From: Pyrenochaeta sp. MPI-SDFR-AT-0127
Taxonomy: Eukaryota > Ascomycota > Dothideomycetes > Pleosporales > Cucurbitariaceae
Length of the DNA: 64,000 nucleotides
NCBI GenBank assembly: GCA_020747015.1
Contig: JAGTJM010000096.1
Span: 22,508-86,507 of the forward strand
Reading direction: 5' to 3'
Positions 1 through 12,160 of this stretch are shown in pieces (position 1 is the first letter of the stretch; every line of letters begins with the position of its first letter). The position numbers and the translations under genes were made by a program. Below the pieces are notes generated by a model, which had not been told where the DNA came from, did no database searches, and worked only from the letters and a program-made list of their open reading frames with translations.

Positions 1-987
1 CGTTATCCACACAATGAAGGGTTTCGACGTTTTGGGTGGCTACGATGAGTCCATATGAAGGTCGACTGCTTCGATGTAGGGTATCTGGTAGCATGTACGA
101 AGTACAGCGCCCAGACTGATCCGGCCTTCACGCCTGCTGCGCAGGGGAGAAGATGATCAACATTGATTGAGCAAAAGTAGCGCTCGAAAAGAGCAGAATC
201 CGAGGGGAGATAGAGGAACTGCAGAAGTTTGAAGGCTAATGGCACAAAAGCGGAGCATGCCAATGCGTGAGGATTTTGAGAGTTCAATAAGGGAAAGTAC
301 GTGGCCGTGGATAGGCGAATGCCACGAATAGAGTGGTGGGGATGGCGGTTTGTTGTGGTGTTTGAACGAGTTGTGAATTGGCCTCGAAAGGCTGGTGATA
401 TCCAATGGGTGCTGAGAATAATGTATAGTCGCAAAGGACGTTGGGCGAATATTGTAAAACCTCTATACAGGAAATGCCCGTACTTTTGGAAAGACCATAC
501 CGGTCGCCAATGCTGTCGAGTGTGGGAAAGAAGAAGAACAAAAGAAAGAAGAGTATGGCCATTCGCAACACGCTACTGCGCTCCGCTGGTGGATTGGAGT
601 CCGAGGCACCCAAGAATAGAAGTCAGCAAGACCAGCCGACCGACAAAAAAAGCAAATCCGAGCCCAGATAGACCATGGTATATAGTACATATAGAACGGT
701 TCAAGTCATTAGACTCCGTGTACGCCGAGGAATCGATTCGTTATGCCCGAGAGAGAGTATATCGGATATCCTGTATCGAGTCATTGGCGACTGCCCGCAT
801 AAAGCGTACTCGTAGCAAAGAAACAACTCCAATATGTGCACCTGGAAAGACAAAAACCAGACGAAACCGCTTGGCTCCTAGGCAAAAGGAGTCATGACAC
901 AGAGATAAGACACCATTGACCGAGGTCAACAGTTACTGCTCAAACCGCCAAGTAGCCCCTCCACGTGCCTCCGCGCGCCTCCCGAGT
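1..987. other. Gene-free left edge and 3' flank of DHH1
   Basis: Open frames here overlap on both strands, resemble no family I know and lack a convincing start or splice pattern. The right part is probably the 3' untranslated region of the minus-strand DHH1 gene, which ends at 988. I see no tRNA, repeat or mobile element. Confidence 0.5.
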
Positions 988-2678
988 CTAAGATGTCGGG
1001 GGTGGGCCCGCAGGTTGAGGCCTAGTATTGCGCGGAGGGTTGTGGCCATTTTGTTGTCGAACCTGCTGGTTCTGTGGAGGGCCTCGACGCTGCCCCTGGA
1101 ATTGACCACTACCCCCACGTCCGCCGCGATAGTTTCCACGAGCATTCTGATTTGGATTGTTCCGCGCAACAGTACCATCCTGATCCTGGGATTGGCCGTG
1201 GCCTTGGACGCGCTGCGAGTTCGAAATTGGACGAGGGATGGTCTCGGGAGACTCATAAACATACAAGTTCTTTTCGATGACTTGAGGAATAGGCTGGATT
1301 TCAGTACCAAGCTCCTGCTCGATACGATAGAGGTTGAAACGATCTTCCCAGTTGATCAGATTGATGGCCAGACCAAGGTGACCAAATCGACCAGAACGAC
1401 CAATGCGATGCAGGTAAGTTTCCGCATTTTTGGGGAAGTCAAAGTTAATGACAACATTGACAGCCTGGATATCGATGCCACGGGTCAGCAAATCGGAACA
1501 GACAAGGTTCCGGCACACGCCATTTCGAAAGTCGTGGAAAACGCGGTTGCGGTTGTGCTGGAGCATGCGGGCGTGCGAGTAGAAGCAAGAGTAACCGAGC
1601 TCTGTAATCTTCTTAGCAAGTAGTTCGACACGGTTCGTGGAGTTACAGAAGATGATGGACTGATTAATCTGCAGTTTATTGAAGAGAGTGTTCAAGCAGT
1701 GTACTTTCTGCTTCTCCTCAACAAATGCGTAGTACTGTGTGATACCGCGTAAAGTTAGTTCGTCCATGAGGTTAATCTCATATGGAGAGCTCATGTGCTT
1801 GTCCTGCGCTGCATTAGTTGAAGCGTGCGAATGAATATCCAGGACGGCTCACCTTGAAGCTCTTGACGACGATAGGAAAGGTAGCGCTGAAGAGCATGAC
1901 CTGTCTGTCTTTAGGATGAAAGCCGAGAAGCTGTTCCACGACTGGGGTGAACTCGGGCGACAGAAGCTTGTCAGCCTCGTCCATGACAAAGGTCTGGCAG
2001 GCAGAGAGGTCGGCCACACCTTTGCCTGCGAGATCGAGAATCCTGCCCGGTGTTCCAACAATGATATGCACTGGTTCACTGAGTCGAATAATGTCGTCCT
2101 TGAGCCCAGTTCCGCCAGTCGAAACCATGACATTGATGCCAAGATGTTTCCCCAGCGTCTTGCACACTTGGGACGTTTGTAGCGCAAGTTCTCGGGTCGG
2201 GACAAGGATGAGAGCTTGCGTCTTGGGGCTCTTTGGGTTTACGCGCTCGAGAGTGGGGATGACAAAAGCGGCCGTCTTTCCGGTGCCGTTTTTTGCTCGC
2301 GCGAGGATGTCTCGGCCAGTCAATGCGACTGGGATCGTCTCTTCCTGGATGGGCGAGGGCTTCTCGAAGCCAGCCTCGAAGATACCCATCATGAGCTCGC
2401 GCTTGATGAAGAAGTCTTCAAACTCGAGGCCTTTGGTCGCAGTGACATCCTAAGTCAATCAGGTCAGCGCAGGCGAAGGGGTCAAGCGAGTGGAAAGAGA
2501 TGGATACCTCTGTTTGCGGTCGCGCATCTTTGGCAGGCGCCTTCAGTCCGTCTTTCCAATTGGCTTCTGTTGATGGCGAAGCATCGCTGTTCCTCAGTCA
2601 ACAGTGGGCCAGCCGCAGGTTGCTGTCGACTCACCTCAGCTTGGTTGCAGCGAGCTGGTTTGTGATTTCCGACGTCAT
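988..2678 (-). CDS. DHH1: DEAD-box RNA helicase Dhh1 (DDX6 family)
   Basis: ATP-dependent RNA helicase of cytoplasmic P-bodies, acting in decapping and translational repression. Four exons are inferred: 2678-2635, 2586-2508, 2449-1853 and 1803-988, giving about 511 residues. The first exon encodes MTSEITNQLAATKL. The joins restore NWKDGLKAPAKDARPQTEDVTATKG-type sequence, which is diagnostic for Dhh1. Visible motifs are the Q motif (KPSPIQEE), Walker A AKNGTGKT, PTRELA, DEAD within VMDEADKLL, SAT, and HRIGRSGRFGHLG of motif VI. The C-terminal tail is rich in G, Q, N, R and P with RGG-like pieces, as in fungal Dhh1. It is transcribed divergently from the rhomboid gene at 3473. Exon 2 uses the acceptor before CGATGCTTCG because only that one keeps the frame. 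Family assignment is firm; the small first exons are inferred. Confidence 0.95.
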
Positions 2679-3472
2679 TGTGAGATGATGCCCCAGAGAT
2701 GGGGGGAAAAGCCGGCCACGACGTCAAGGTCTGGAAGAGGATGTTTGGGGCAGCGCAGCGGGTGGGGACACTGCGATTGCGGTGGGGCAAGGGCAGGGCA
2801 GGGCAGGGCAGGATTTGGCAGGGAAGGGCAGAGCAGAACTGACAAGAGCGGCAACAATGGCCAGCAAGAGTGCAAGTCAGGTGGTGGTTGAGCGTCGACG
2901 GGGGCCTGCTTGGGGAATGCAGCAAGCTCTTTCGGGGAGAGGAGGAGGAGGAGGAGGAGGAGGGGAGGGAGATCAAAAGGTTGACTGGGCGGTTGGGAAG
3001 CTGGACTTGAAAAACCTCGGGCGGCTTTTGTGTTGCGTCGAGAGAGCCGTCTGCACTGGCGGGAGCGTTGCACACGGAGGAGAGTGCGCACAGTAAGCGT
3101 CGATTTGCGTGTGGAGATGGGTGTGTGCAAGAGGAATTCTGGTGCGGGCGGTCTTGTGTCGTCGTCGTGGGCGTGGCGGGCGAGCAGGAGCTTCTTTGTG
3201 CACACCAAGGAAACCCAAACCCTCCCAGAGTGCCGCAGGGGGCCCGTGCACCCTGACGTCGGCTTTTCTGCTACTACCCTCTGCAAACCACGGCTGCCTA
3301 CATAGCTTGCTCGCCATTCTTCTCTCCTCTTCCCCCCTGGGCCCGGACCTCAAGTAAGCGGTGGATTTCCTTCCTGCCCGCTTCTGTTCATCGTGGCTGA
3401 TGTCGTGTAAAGACTGCATTTGGGTTCCCCAAGACTGCTTCTCCTCGTGGTCTCGACTACATACTGGAGATC
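2679..3472. promoter_or_regulatory. Divergent DHH1 / rhomboid upstream region with simple repeats
   Basis: About 0.8 kb separates the two divergent start codons. It contains a run of GGGCA units at about 2784-2812 and a GGA triplet run at about 2938-2969. Both lie in the presumed DHH1 leader, so the DHH1 transcript would carry the pyrimidine-rich complement. The small open frames through it look compositional. No clear TATA box was found. Confidence 0.5.
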
Positions 3473-4282
3473 ATGTCGTCCCTTCTGCGGTGTGCAAGGA
3501 CAACCCGCGCGTTTGGGCTTCCCCAAAGGGCCCCCAGGCCACGTCAACCGTCCAAAACCACGTCTCTTGGTAGCAACCTTGGCCTGGTCCGCTCCCGCTT
3601 CTCCTCCAGTAATGGCGGCTTTACCCCGGGCCGCCACTCCCAACTCCAGGCCAACAAGGCCGTCCTCTATACTCTCATGGGCGCCAATGTCGCCGTCTTC
3701 GGCTACGCCATGTACCTGAAAGCACAAGCCGCCCAGGGGTTTCCTCAGCCTTTCATCAAATTCATGCAAAACATGACCTTGAACCTCTCCGACTTTCGCA
3801 ATGGCCGCTGGTGGACATTGCTGACAGCAAACTTTACACATGTCGACATCGGCCATATATTCAGCAACATGTTCACCCTCTTCTTCTTGGGGAGGTTCCT
3901 CGCACATGCGCCCCAAATCACACCAGGACGCTATCTCGTCATTGCTGTAGGATCTGCCGTCTCTGGTGCTGCCGGCTATCTCTGCCAACAGTATTGGAAG
4001 TTCCAGGCAAATCCGCGCATGTCAGACCACAACCGCGGCCTCGGTTTCTCCGGTGCTGTCATGGGCATCAGTTCAGTGGCTGCATGCATGGCACCAACCT
4101 CTAAAGTTCTCATCTATGGCATCGTGCCTCTACCTCTCTGGGCCATGGTTGCAGGCTATGCCGTGTATGATGGCTACTATTTGAACAGTGCTGACACTCG
4201 TGTTGGGCACGCAGGCCACCTGGGCGGTCTTGCCTTTGGCATGGTGTATTACTTGGCGAGGTTGAGGGGTTTTAGAGTATAA
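3473..4282 (+). CDS. Rhomboid-family intramembrane serine protease, probably mitochondrial
   Basis: Single-exon gene of 269 residues. The N-terminal 50 residues are rich in Arg and Ser with almost no acidic residues, as in a mitochondrial presequence. The rhomboid core follows: GRWWTLLTANFTHVDIGHIFSN (residues 111-132; quoted in part, with the HxxxN arrangement), the catalytic serine motif GFSGAVMG (Ser193), and the catalytic histidine in GHAGHLGG (His249). Several hydrophobic segments lie between them. By family it should cleave transmembrane segments of inner-membrane proteins, as Pcp1/PARL does, but it is shorter than yeast Pcp1. It could instead be a second, less studied mitochondrial rhomboid. 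The start has a good context (GATCATGTCG) and no upstream in-frame ATG. Confidence 0.88.
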   Translation: MSSLLRCARTTRAFGLPQRAPRPRQPSKTTSLGSNLGLVRSRFSSSNGGFTPGRHSQLQANKAVLYTLMGANVAVFGYAMYLKAQAAQGFPQPFIKFMQNMTLNLSDFRNGRWWTLLTANFTHVDIGHIFSNMFTLFFLGRFLAHAPQITPGRYLVIAVGSAVSGAAGYLCQQYWKFQANPRMSDHNRGLGFSGAVMGISSVAACMAPTSKVLIYGIVPLPLWAMVAGYAVYDGYYLNSADTRVGHAGHLGGLAFGMVYYLARLRGFRV

Positions 4283-4838
4283 AGTATTGCGCCAGGTGTC
4301 ACGAGTTTGGCGAATGCATGCCCCGAATTGAAAGCAAAAGCAATTCCCATTGGTCTACCAGTGTGGTAGCTCAATGGAGCCTTTGAAGCAATGTAACCTG
4401 AATCAAGGAAAATACGAGTGCAACGCATTGAAGTGTAGTCATTTGAATGCTCTTCAGTCTGTCAGCAAATACACCTCAAGAATCCCACATGCAGCTTCGC
4501 TCCTAGTTTCTGGCTGGTAATGTAATTGCCTTCACGTTCTAGGTCGACATCATTACAGCGGCATGTACTGTCACCACCATAATATCTTGTGGATATCGCA
4601 TGAGCGAACATTATTCTTTAATAGCCATAGACATGTACAGTATAGGGTCAGCATCGTCTTTAAGGCATACCCAATGCTACCCTAATTTCCGATATGATCT
4701 CCTACAGCCACCACTCTGCACTGTCCAATACAAAAGTCATCGTTCCAATTACCGGAGACTCCAATGGCAACAAGCGGAAGAATAAACTATTCGTGCTCAT
4801 TTTCCTTTGCTTCTTGCTGACGGTTAGCATAAGCGCTT
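4283..4838. other. Convergent 3' region between rhomboid and AT-hook genes
   Basis: Both flanking genes end here. I see no further coding signal. A possible extra terminal exon of the AT-hook gene (acceptor near 4817, stop near 4797) falls inside this stretch. Confidence 0.4.
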
Positions 4839-7177
4839 TCACACTTCATTCAACGTCTTGAGTAACTTACCATTCTCTTCATATGCATTTCCATCCACGC
4901 TCTTCTCCCTTGACAGACTAACAACGACAGGCCGCTCAGGACTTCCAACCAGCAAGTGTTCATCCGCATCAACTCCCTCCCTTGCATCTTGCTCTTTTAC
5001 TAATGGAAGAGCAGCATTGAGCTGTGCTGGTATTCCCTTTGGCGTGGAAGACTTTGGTGTCCCTTGTGGTGTGTATGATATGGTCGAGTGCTCTTGCTCA
5101 TCGTCATTCCTGCACGAGGGTGACTTGGACGCTATACTCTGGTCACTTTTCCTTGGCCTCCCTCGTTTCTTAGGTCCAGCCGAAAAGACTTCAATTGATG
5201 GTGTATCAGCCATGCCTTCGTTGTCCAGTGTTTTCTCCGTGGCGCTGTCTGAGTCATCGTGAACAATCTCCTCAGATAGAGGGCCTGCTCTCGGTTTCTC
5301 CTTTATATTTTTCGGGGCTGCTTGCGATACTGTTGGCGTTTGCAATTCACTTATCGAACCATCGTTCGGTTTTTCGTCGTTAGAGTCTGATTCATCCCGG
5401 ATAATGTCTTCGGAGAGCACACTCTTCCGCGGTCTACCTCTCTTTTTTTGCCCAGTCGTTTGTCCTTTGCCTTTTGCTTTTATCTTTGCAGCCTTTGCAG
5501 CCTTTGCAGCCTTCTTCTTAGCCATGGTGAACTCTTCATCTTCGTCCGACTCCTCTTTCTTCCACGCCCTTCCCTTGCCTTTGAAGTGTTTGGGCTTACG
5601 CTCAATCAAATCGATTTCCACATCTTCTGACAGAAGGGCGATTGCCTCTTCATCAAGTTGCTCCAGAAGGTCGTCGTCGCCGCCCTTACCAAATGACACT
5701 ATGGATACCCTTCTACTACCCGCCTCTGGTCGAGCATTCACAGAATCTTCATCTGCTCCAGCATCAGGTTCCACATCTTCGAAGAGTTGTGCATCATGGT
5801 AGTATGGTCGCTGTTGGGCAGGCCTTCGCGTACGAAGTCCACGTCTTGTGGCTGCATTTGCTGGGTCGGGTGAAGCAGTACTTGTACTTGCGTTGTCTTC
5901 TTTATCAGGGTCAACTACAACATTACTGTCGATATTGATGTTTGTATTGGGCTTCGCCACAGACATTACGGGGGCATCAACCGGGCCTCCAGCAGCATCA
6001 GTGTCATCATCGAACATAGTTTCTTCCGACTGAAGTTAGTTAGCATTATATGGGCAAACAGTGTATAGAGCAAAGAAAACCTACGAAAATTTTCTTCTTC
6101 AAGGTTTTCCGTGTGTTCAATTTGAGGATTGTCTTCTTAGGAGATTCTGAATCCAGTGCAGAAGCTGGAGTTTTTGGTGCTGTTTTGAACTGATTAGCAT
6201 TATACTTCGAACAATGTAAATTAATACAATTAAAGTCTATAGGTATCAATGCTGAACCTATGTAAGGTCCAAAAGGATGCCCTAGAACGAGACTGTATCA
6301 TGGGGGGCAAAGAGAGATCTGGATTGAGTGCGCTACATACCAGACCGAACAGGCAGAGGAGATGCAACCACAGAAGCCACAGCTTCATCTATTGCCATAG
6401 GGTCATCCAACTCATCTTCTGGCGATATTGTTTCCTCTGACTACGCTGTATCAGTACTAGAAGATTTGGGAGCTGAAATGGCAACACTTACAAGCGGTTT
6501 CCTCCTGACTTTTCTAGTTGAGGACTTGGGCCGTCCATTGATGGCAATAGCCGGCGCTGTAGGTGTTGTGGTTTCAGTAACAGATATAGAAGTTTCATTG
6601 TCTTCCAATGGACTATCACCATCTGATGCCACGATTTCCTCAGACTATACATGTCAGCGGCGGGAAAACTACTTCTGGACCTGAACAAATACCAAATACT
6701 TTTTGCGTGCCTTTCGCTTCCTCTTGCTTGAGGTACTCAAATCTTCAGGGTTTGCAAATCCTGACGATGTCGCTGATGAATCGGCGGTACGCAAAAATTT
6801 GTCTCCGTTCATAGCCACTTTCTTCTTTGGCTCGCGCGCTGATTGAACACGCGCAACGCGAGACCGAGGTTTCTTCTCGATTAGCTCGACTTCCTCGTCC
6901 TATGCTCATTAGCAATTCATGGCTCAGGTCTTTTCCAATGGTGGCTTACACTGGAATCCGATTCATCAAGAATGCGCAAAGTGGCGTAGTACAATGCAAG
7001 GCCGTCAACGTGCTTGGAGATCTTCCAATCATCATATGAGAGGTGGTGCGTGGGGTTCTCCGCCCGCCATGTCTGATACTCGCGATGACCATAATCATCG
7101 AACCAAGGTTGAGGTGGGCTGGTTAGAGATTGCTGAGAATCGCGATGATTGTGCGCTGCGCGCCTATTAGGCGCCAT
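4839..7177 (-). CDS. Unrecognised AT-hook protein with repeated basic-SEE-acidic modules
   Basis: I do not recognise the orthologue. Six exons are inferred: 7177-6950, 6899-6693, 6644-6492, 6440-6341, 6179-6085 and 6029-4839, about 657 residues. Two AT-hook cores (KKRGRPRKS) suggest binding to AT-rich DNA in the nucleus. The rest is mostly low-complexity, acidic/Ser and Lys-rich. A module of basic residues, a hydrophobic residue, then SEE(I/T) or SEDI and an acidic stretch occurs five times. In the first three copies a phase-0 intron sits exactly before SEE. A second motif, (D)EEVELIEKKPR, recurs as EIDLIERKPK. The N-terminus (WFDDYGHREYQTWRAEN) is the only non-repetitive, possibly folded part. 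A late GTAAGT donor at 4870 could join a further exon and give a slightly different C-terminus. Confidence 0.7.
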
Positions 7178-8610
7178 TGAGCCTAGAAAGGTCTCTGAGA
7201 TAGGAAAAGACAGCTAGGATGAATAGTTCAAACGCAGACGGGAGATATTGACGCGTGATATGGGCGTCAACCCAGAATAGCGCAATGAGAAATGCGTTGA
7301 ATGGAATTTGCAGCGTGTTGCGCAAGAGATGTTGATGGTGCTGAAAAGTCGGCGGAGTGAAGTAGAAAGAAGGTCAAAGTCCATCCGGAAGATCCACGTC
7401 TCGTGGCACGTTAGCCCAAGACCTGAGCATCGCTATGTGCGATCAAGGATGCCACGACACTTACTCACACAATATAGATCTTCAACACAATTATAGCAAG
7501 ACTACTTTGTGGTCGTCATTTTTGGGTGCAAGTGAATTGAAGGTTCGGCGCAGCAAAGGGAAAAGACAACGCGCTAAGAAAGTCCAATTTCAGCTCGGCT
7601 ATCAATGACATCTAGGTATAACATCAGTTCGACCGGAGTTTCACGTATTGCAAATCACTCGTTCGACCAACGCGAGAAACACAACCCCCCAAGAAGACTT
7701 TTAGTCTCCACTTCATATCCCCCATGACGCACTTTGATGCAAGATCTCTTGGAGTCGGACTAATATAAGTTGTTGTAAATGGGCTCTGTCTGCTTTTCAC
7801 GACTCATTACAGAACTTGTTCTGCACAGCGACGAGTCCTTTTCGTTGTCCATGGCAGCACATTTCCATATCCTTCTGCATTCGACAAAAAGATCAAAGAA
7901 GTAGAGGATCCGAGTCAGTCACTGGTGCGTCAAGACATTCACTGAAGTCCACAGCATCGTCTCTCATCACGACGCACTATCTGGATGAAGCTGGCTGCCT
8001 TATTGGGTATCTCCACTACTTCGACACCAGACAAAGATTCTAAATCGCGTTGGTAAATGACACACCTGAGGGCTAGCATATGATCGTTAGTCTTCACGAT
8101 GTCGAGGATATTCGCAGTTTCATACCCTTTCTGGCTGTACTTGATATTCGAATCTACAGAATTACTCCAATACTTACAGTCGCCGATGCGCTATGGTATC
8201 GGGTATATACAAAGAGAGTACGCAGCCTTATCATGAAACCATATCATCGCAGCATGCGATTAACGCGCAGAAACAGCGCGAATCAATGCAGATGGGTATA
8301 CAATCCATATAATCCCCTCCCCTTTCCCACCTAAAACAAAGAAATACGATTACCAACGCGATAGAAAGCAAAGAAAACACCGATAACTAACAGCAGAGCT
8401 TGTTGGGTTACAGTGTACTGAAACCTTAGCTCAAACCCTTGCGACGATGTGTAAAGATTAAAACAGTGATTGTTAAGATCGTGTTTAGGTAGTCTTGACT
8501 TGAATACCGGAAGCAAAAATGTGAAAGATGCCCAATCCAAGGCATGAAAATGTGATCACGCCGTGCTATCAAGTGGATTTCGAAATAGCAAGCTCTGTTC
8601 CAAGCACTCT
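7178..8610. other. 1.4 kb without a recognisable gene
   Basis: This is the upstream region of the AT-hook gene and the 3' flank of SPT7. Short open frames occur on both strands but none resembles a known protein. Base composition is ordinary to AT-richer than the flanking exons. I see no repeat or mobile element. Confidence 0.4.
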
Positions 8611-11600
8611 CTAAAATGACTCTGGTGGGCTAGGCATGCCATGAGCGCTACCATCCTCTTTCTCCGGCTCTTGTACGCTATGGTTCTCCTTCTGGGCCGG
8701 CTCGAGCCTTAGTTTGCCGATCGGTTTACCGAGACCTTTCATGAAACCGCCATGGTCGTTGCCGTTGTCATCTTTCTCCTCATCTAGCTTGCGCTTTTTG
8801 CGTGCCATCTGCTGTTGTTCTCTCAACGGACGCTTACGAGGGCTCGAAATTTTGCCAGTAGGAGGTAAACGAGGCTTGGGGAAGCGCTGCTTAGGAGGCA
8901 GGTCATCATCTTCAACAAGTGGTTGGCTACTATTGTCTTGCAGTTTGTTGAGTAGCCATCCTTGCACAAGACCAATCTGGTTGTCGATAGACTGTTCGGT
9001 GACAGGCTCGAACTTCGGTGGCTCAGGCATGAGAACACCAGTAGTGGTGACGTTACTAGTAACGTTAGTACATGTGCGCTGAAAGTACGGAATGGTACAT
9101 ACTTGTTATCTTGCCGAGCGTACGCGTTGTGCACTCTATTCTGCAGTAAATGCAACGGCACACTGAAAGTTAAGCCAAACTCTCTGTCGAGACCGAGTTC
9201 CTTGAAACCAAAAAAGTCTTCACCAATGTCTTCGGCAAAGTCACCACCTACGAATTGTTCGCTACCGTCATTGAAAGCACCGGCACCGTCAGCGCCAACA
9301 TTGTCCATAGCAGGCCGAAGTAACTCCGCATAGTACGACCGCATGCGATCATGCATGCTGGTGAGTTTGGAACTCAATCGTTCGACATCATCCTTGACGT
9401 AGGTTTCCAAAGTCTCGAGATCGACACCATTCACGTGCAAAGCATGGAGCACAGCTTCCTCTTGGGTGAATCGCGGGGTCCAGGTCGTGAGTTGGCCACT
9501 GGGAAGAACAACTGGAACGTCAGCCTTCATCTTCGGCGTTTCGCGATAGATCCCAAGACTAGCAACGAGGTTCTGGAAGAATTTTGCCGCAATATCGGTG
9601 ACTGCATCAAGAGCGGAAGGCTGGAATTCTTCGAATCCTGCGTGATAGAAGATCTTGCCGACGCTTCGTTGAAGGGCTGCACGACAAACAAAAGGTGCCA
9701 TCACTGGAGCGTCCTCGGAAACAACCATTGGCTCTATATCCGCTTCCATGAACGGCTGAGGTTCATATCTTTGGAACTGGTTCTGATACAACTGGTAAGA
9801 GTTAGCAATTGCCCCAGATCTGCACGAGTGGCCTGGCTACTTGCCTGCGATTGAATTTGCATCTGCTTAACGATACCAATCTTTGCACAAATTTTCCTGG
9901 TATCCTGCAGGGCTTGTATATTTGAATCCATCTTCTTTGTCAAAGCGCCATCCGGGGATGTGAACTGGCCTGGCGAGACGATGCGCATGTACTCCTCTGC
10001 TTGTTGAATTACATGACCTTCTGCATCTTCAACCCATTGCAAGCGCTCTACAAGATCAGGGATAGCACAGACGGCATCGTAGTAATCTGGAACTTGGCGT
10101 TCTTCTTCGCCTTCAAAACCTTCAGCGAGAGATTCACCAGCTGTAATTGATATACCGTCTTTAACATCCGGCGCTGATGTTGCTCCACTTGCCGATTCCT
10201 CTTCGAGGGCTTGTTTACGATGACGAAGCCATCTTCTCATACCAGCTTTCGTGCGTAAAATAGCTGGTTCGTCGGGTTGGAGGTGATCATCACGAAAAAG
10301 TCGATGTCTTTCTGCTGCGATGGTTGCTCGATCCTTTTTCGTAACTTGTTTCCATGTCTTATACTCCAGGTCATCAAGATCGGCGTCCTCTTCCATGGCA
10401 TATCCATTGACCGAAACGCCTGTGCCATCGGCCTCGGAGACATCCGCTTGGCTCCCATGTACACCATTTCTCGAGGTTCCATTTATGCCTAGTGGTGTCA
10501 AAGTTCCAGGAGGGGGGGTTGAAAATCCATTCACACTGCCTTCCATCTCTGAATCTGCGCGCAGAAACTCATTTTTCAGATTAGAAACAACATTGTTCAG
10601 GGAAGGGATAGACGGCCTCGCTTCAGGGCCAGGGGTGTCCTCCAGGCCAGCTGGGGGTGCCTTCCTGGCGGTGCTTGAGCCTTTACCTCCTTTGCTTGGT
10701 GCTTTTCGGCCCCGAGACGCCATTATGGGCTCTTCTTTGTGAAGAATTAGTAGTCTGTAATTTCCCAGTTGTGAGCTTATCATACCATCTTCACTGTCCT
10801 CAGCACCATCCGCATCAACGTCGCCATTGCGCATTCTCCGCTCCTCCGCTTCAACTTCTGCGCGATCGCGAACAGTGATTTCCGGAATCAACGGCACAAG
10901 CTTCTCCGTCTCCTTCTTCATGTGCAAGGCTTTCTTTCTAAGAAAGTGGCTTGGATCGGCGTTGTACTTTAGACAGTTAGACCATATCAGCATGAGATCT
11001 TCAACAAACTCCTTTTTCGACTTGTACTGCAACTGTTTGAGCTTCTTCATCATTGTGCCGATATCCATTGGGTGCTTAATGACATTGTAGTAGTCGGGAG
11101 CCTCTCGCTTATTGACGCGTTGCAGAAAGGGATGCGCGTGTTCGCCGGCTTTGAGTTCCATGAGGACTTTTTCCATGCTTTCATATAGTTCTTCCTGACC
11201 AACGCGGTCCTCGTTTGCCCACTTGCTCCGATTCTTTCGCACTTCGCTGATTAGACTTCGCAGTTGGGCATCGGTCGCATGAACTCTGTCTCTTTGCGCA
11301 TCGATGCGAGATATCAGGTGCTTCAGGGTGAGGCTGGATGCGCCGAGGTTCGTAGTGCTCAAGGTACCCTGCTGAGGAGCAGCGACGGCACCGTTTGGGG
11401 GTGCATTTGCAGGTTGGCCAGATGTTTCAATCTCAACTTGTCGGTCGAGTTCGTCAAGCTTCTGTTGCTCCATCATGGCGTCGCGGTCGCTCTCCAGAGT
11501 ATAGAAGAGAGTATGAAAACTCCGCTTGGCGGCATCTTCTGCGGCCTTCTTGTCTTGCTCCAGCTTCTTGCGCACATCGTCAGAAGATTTGGCTTGCTCT

Positions 11601-12160
11601 GAGGCAGGCGTTCCCGTGCGCTCTATACCCGATTTGTTTGACAAAGATGGTATGCGGATGAGGCCTGGCGTGTTGGCGGTGGAGGCGATGATGCCGTTGG
11701 AGGCGCTTTTCAAAAGCAGTGGGGAGACTTGAGTATCCTCTTCATCATCGTCATAATCGTCGTCGCCATAGTCGTCTTCGTCAATGGTCCTGATGGGTTT
11801 CTTGGGTGTGAGGGCGGCGCGCGCGTCATGCGCCGCCGGAGCATCATCGGACAACGGCCGGGGCCCGTTGTCCAAAGCATCAGATGCATCGTCTCGATAT
11901 GTTCCTGCGAGCACCGCGTTGAGGCGCGCTTCGGTGCGGAGATAGTGTTCTCGCCAGCGCGCCGCCCTTGGGTCGTCCTCCACGGTGGAGTCGGCCCCCT
12001 CCCCCGGATTGTTCGCGATGGAGCCGTTTGACATGGCTTCATCGCTCAACGTCGCATTAGGAGTGCGCAAGCGGGTCGCATTGGGCGGTTGATGCAGGAA
12101 GCGGGCATGGCTCGGTCGTTCACGCGAGGATGGCCGATGTGTGGATGCAGCGAGGGACAT
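8611..12160 (-). CDS. SPT7: SAGA complex subunit Spt7 (bromodomain and histone fold)
   Basis: Scaffold subunit of the SAGA transcription coactivator in the nucleus. Exons 12160-10786, 10734-9845, 9791-9103 and 9055-8611 give about 1132 residues. The order is an acidic disordered N-terminus, a bromodomain at roughly 330-430 (HPFLQRVNKREAPDYY, HPMDIGTM, NCLKYN), and a long central region. A Spt7 histone fold follows at roughly 790-850 (RSVGKIFYHAGFEEFQPSALD within it), then a basic C-terminal tail. The first in-frame ATG gives MSLAAST; MSNGSIAN at about 12034 is an alternative start. Intron 1 is 51 bases and free of stops in frame. Intron 2 (9844-9792) begins with GC, in CAG|GCAAGT, and has a good branch site and acceptor. 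Intron 3 has a perfect TACTAAC branch site. The assignment is firm. Confidence 0.93.

Noticed and set aside
301..897. Plus-strand open frame of 198 codons at the left edge
   Set aside because: Arg-rich, frame-shadow composition, overlapping open frames in other frames, no family resemblance and no splice partners.
1916..2665. Plus-strand open frames opposite DHH1
   Set aside because: They are antisense shadows of conserved helicase exons.
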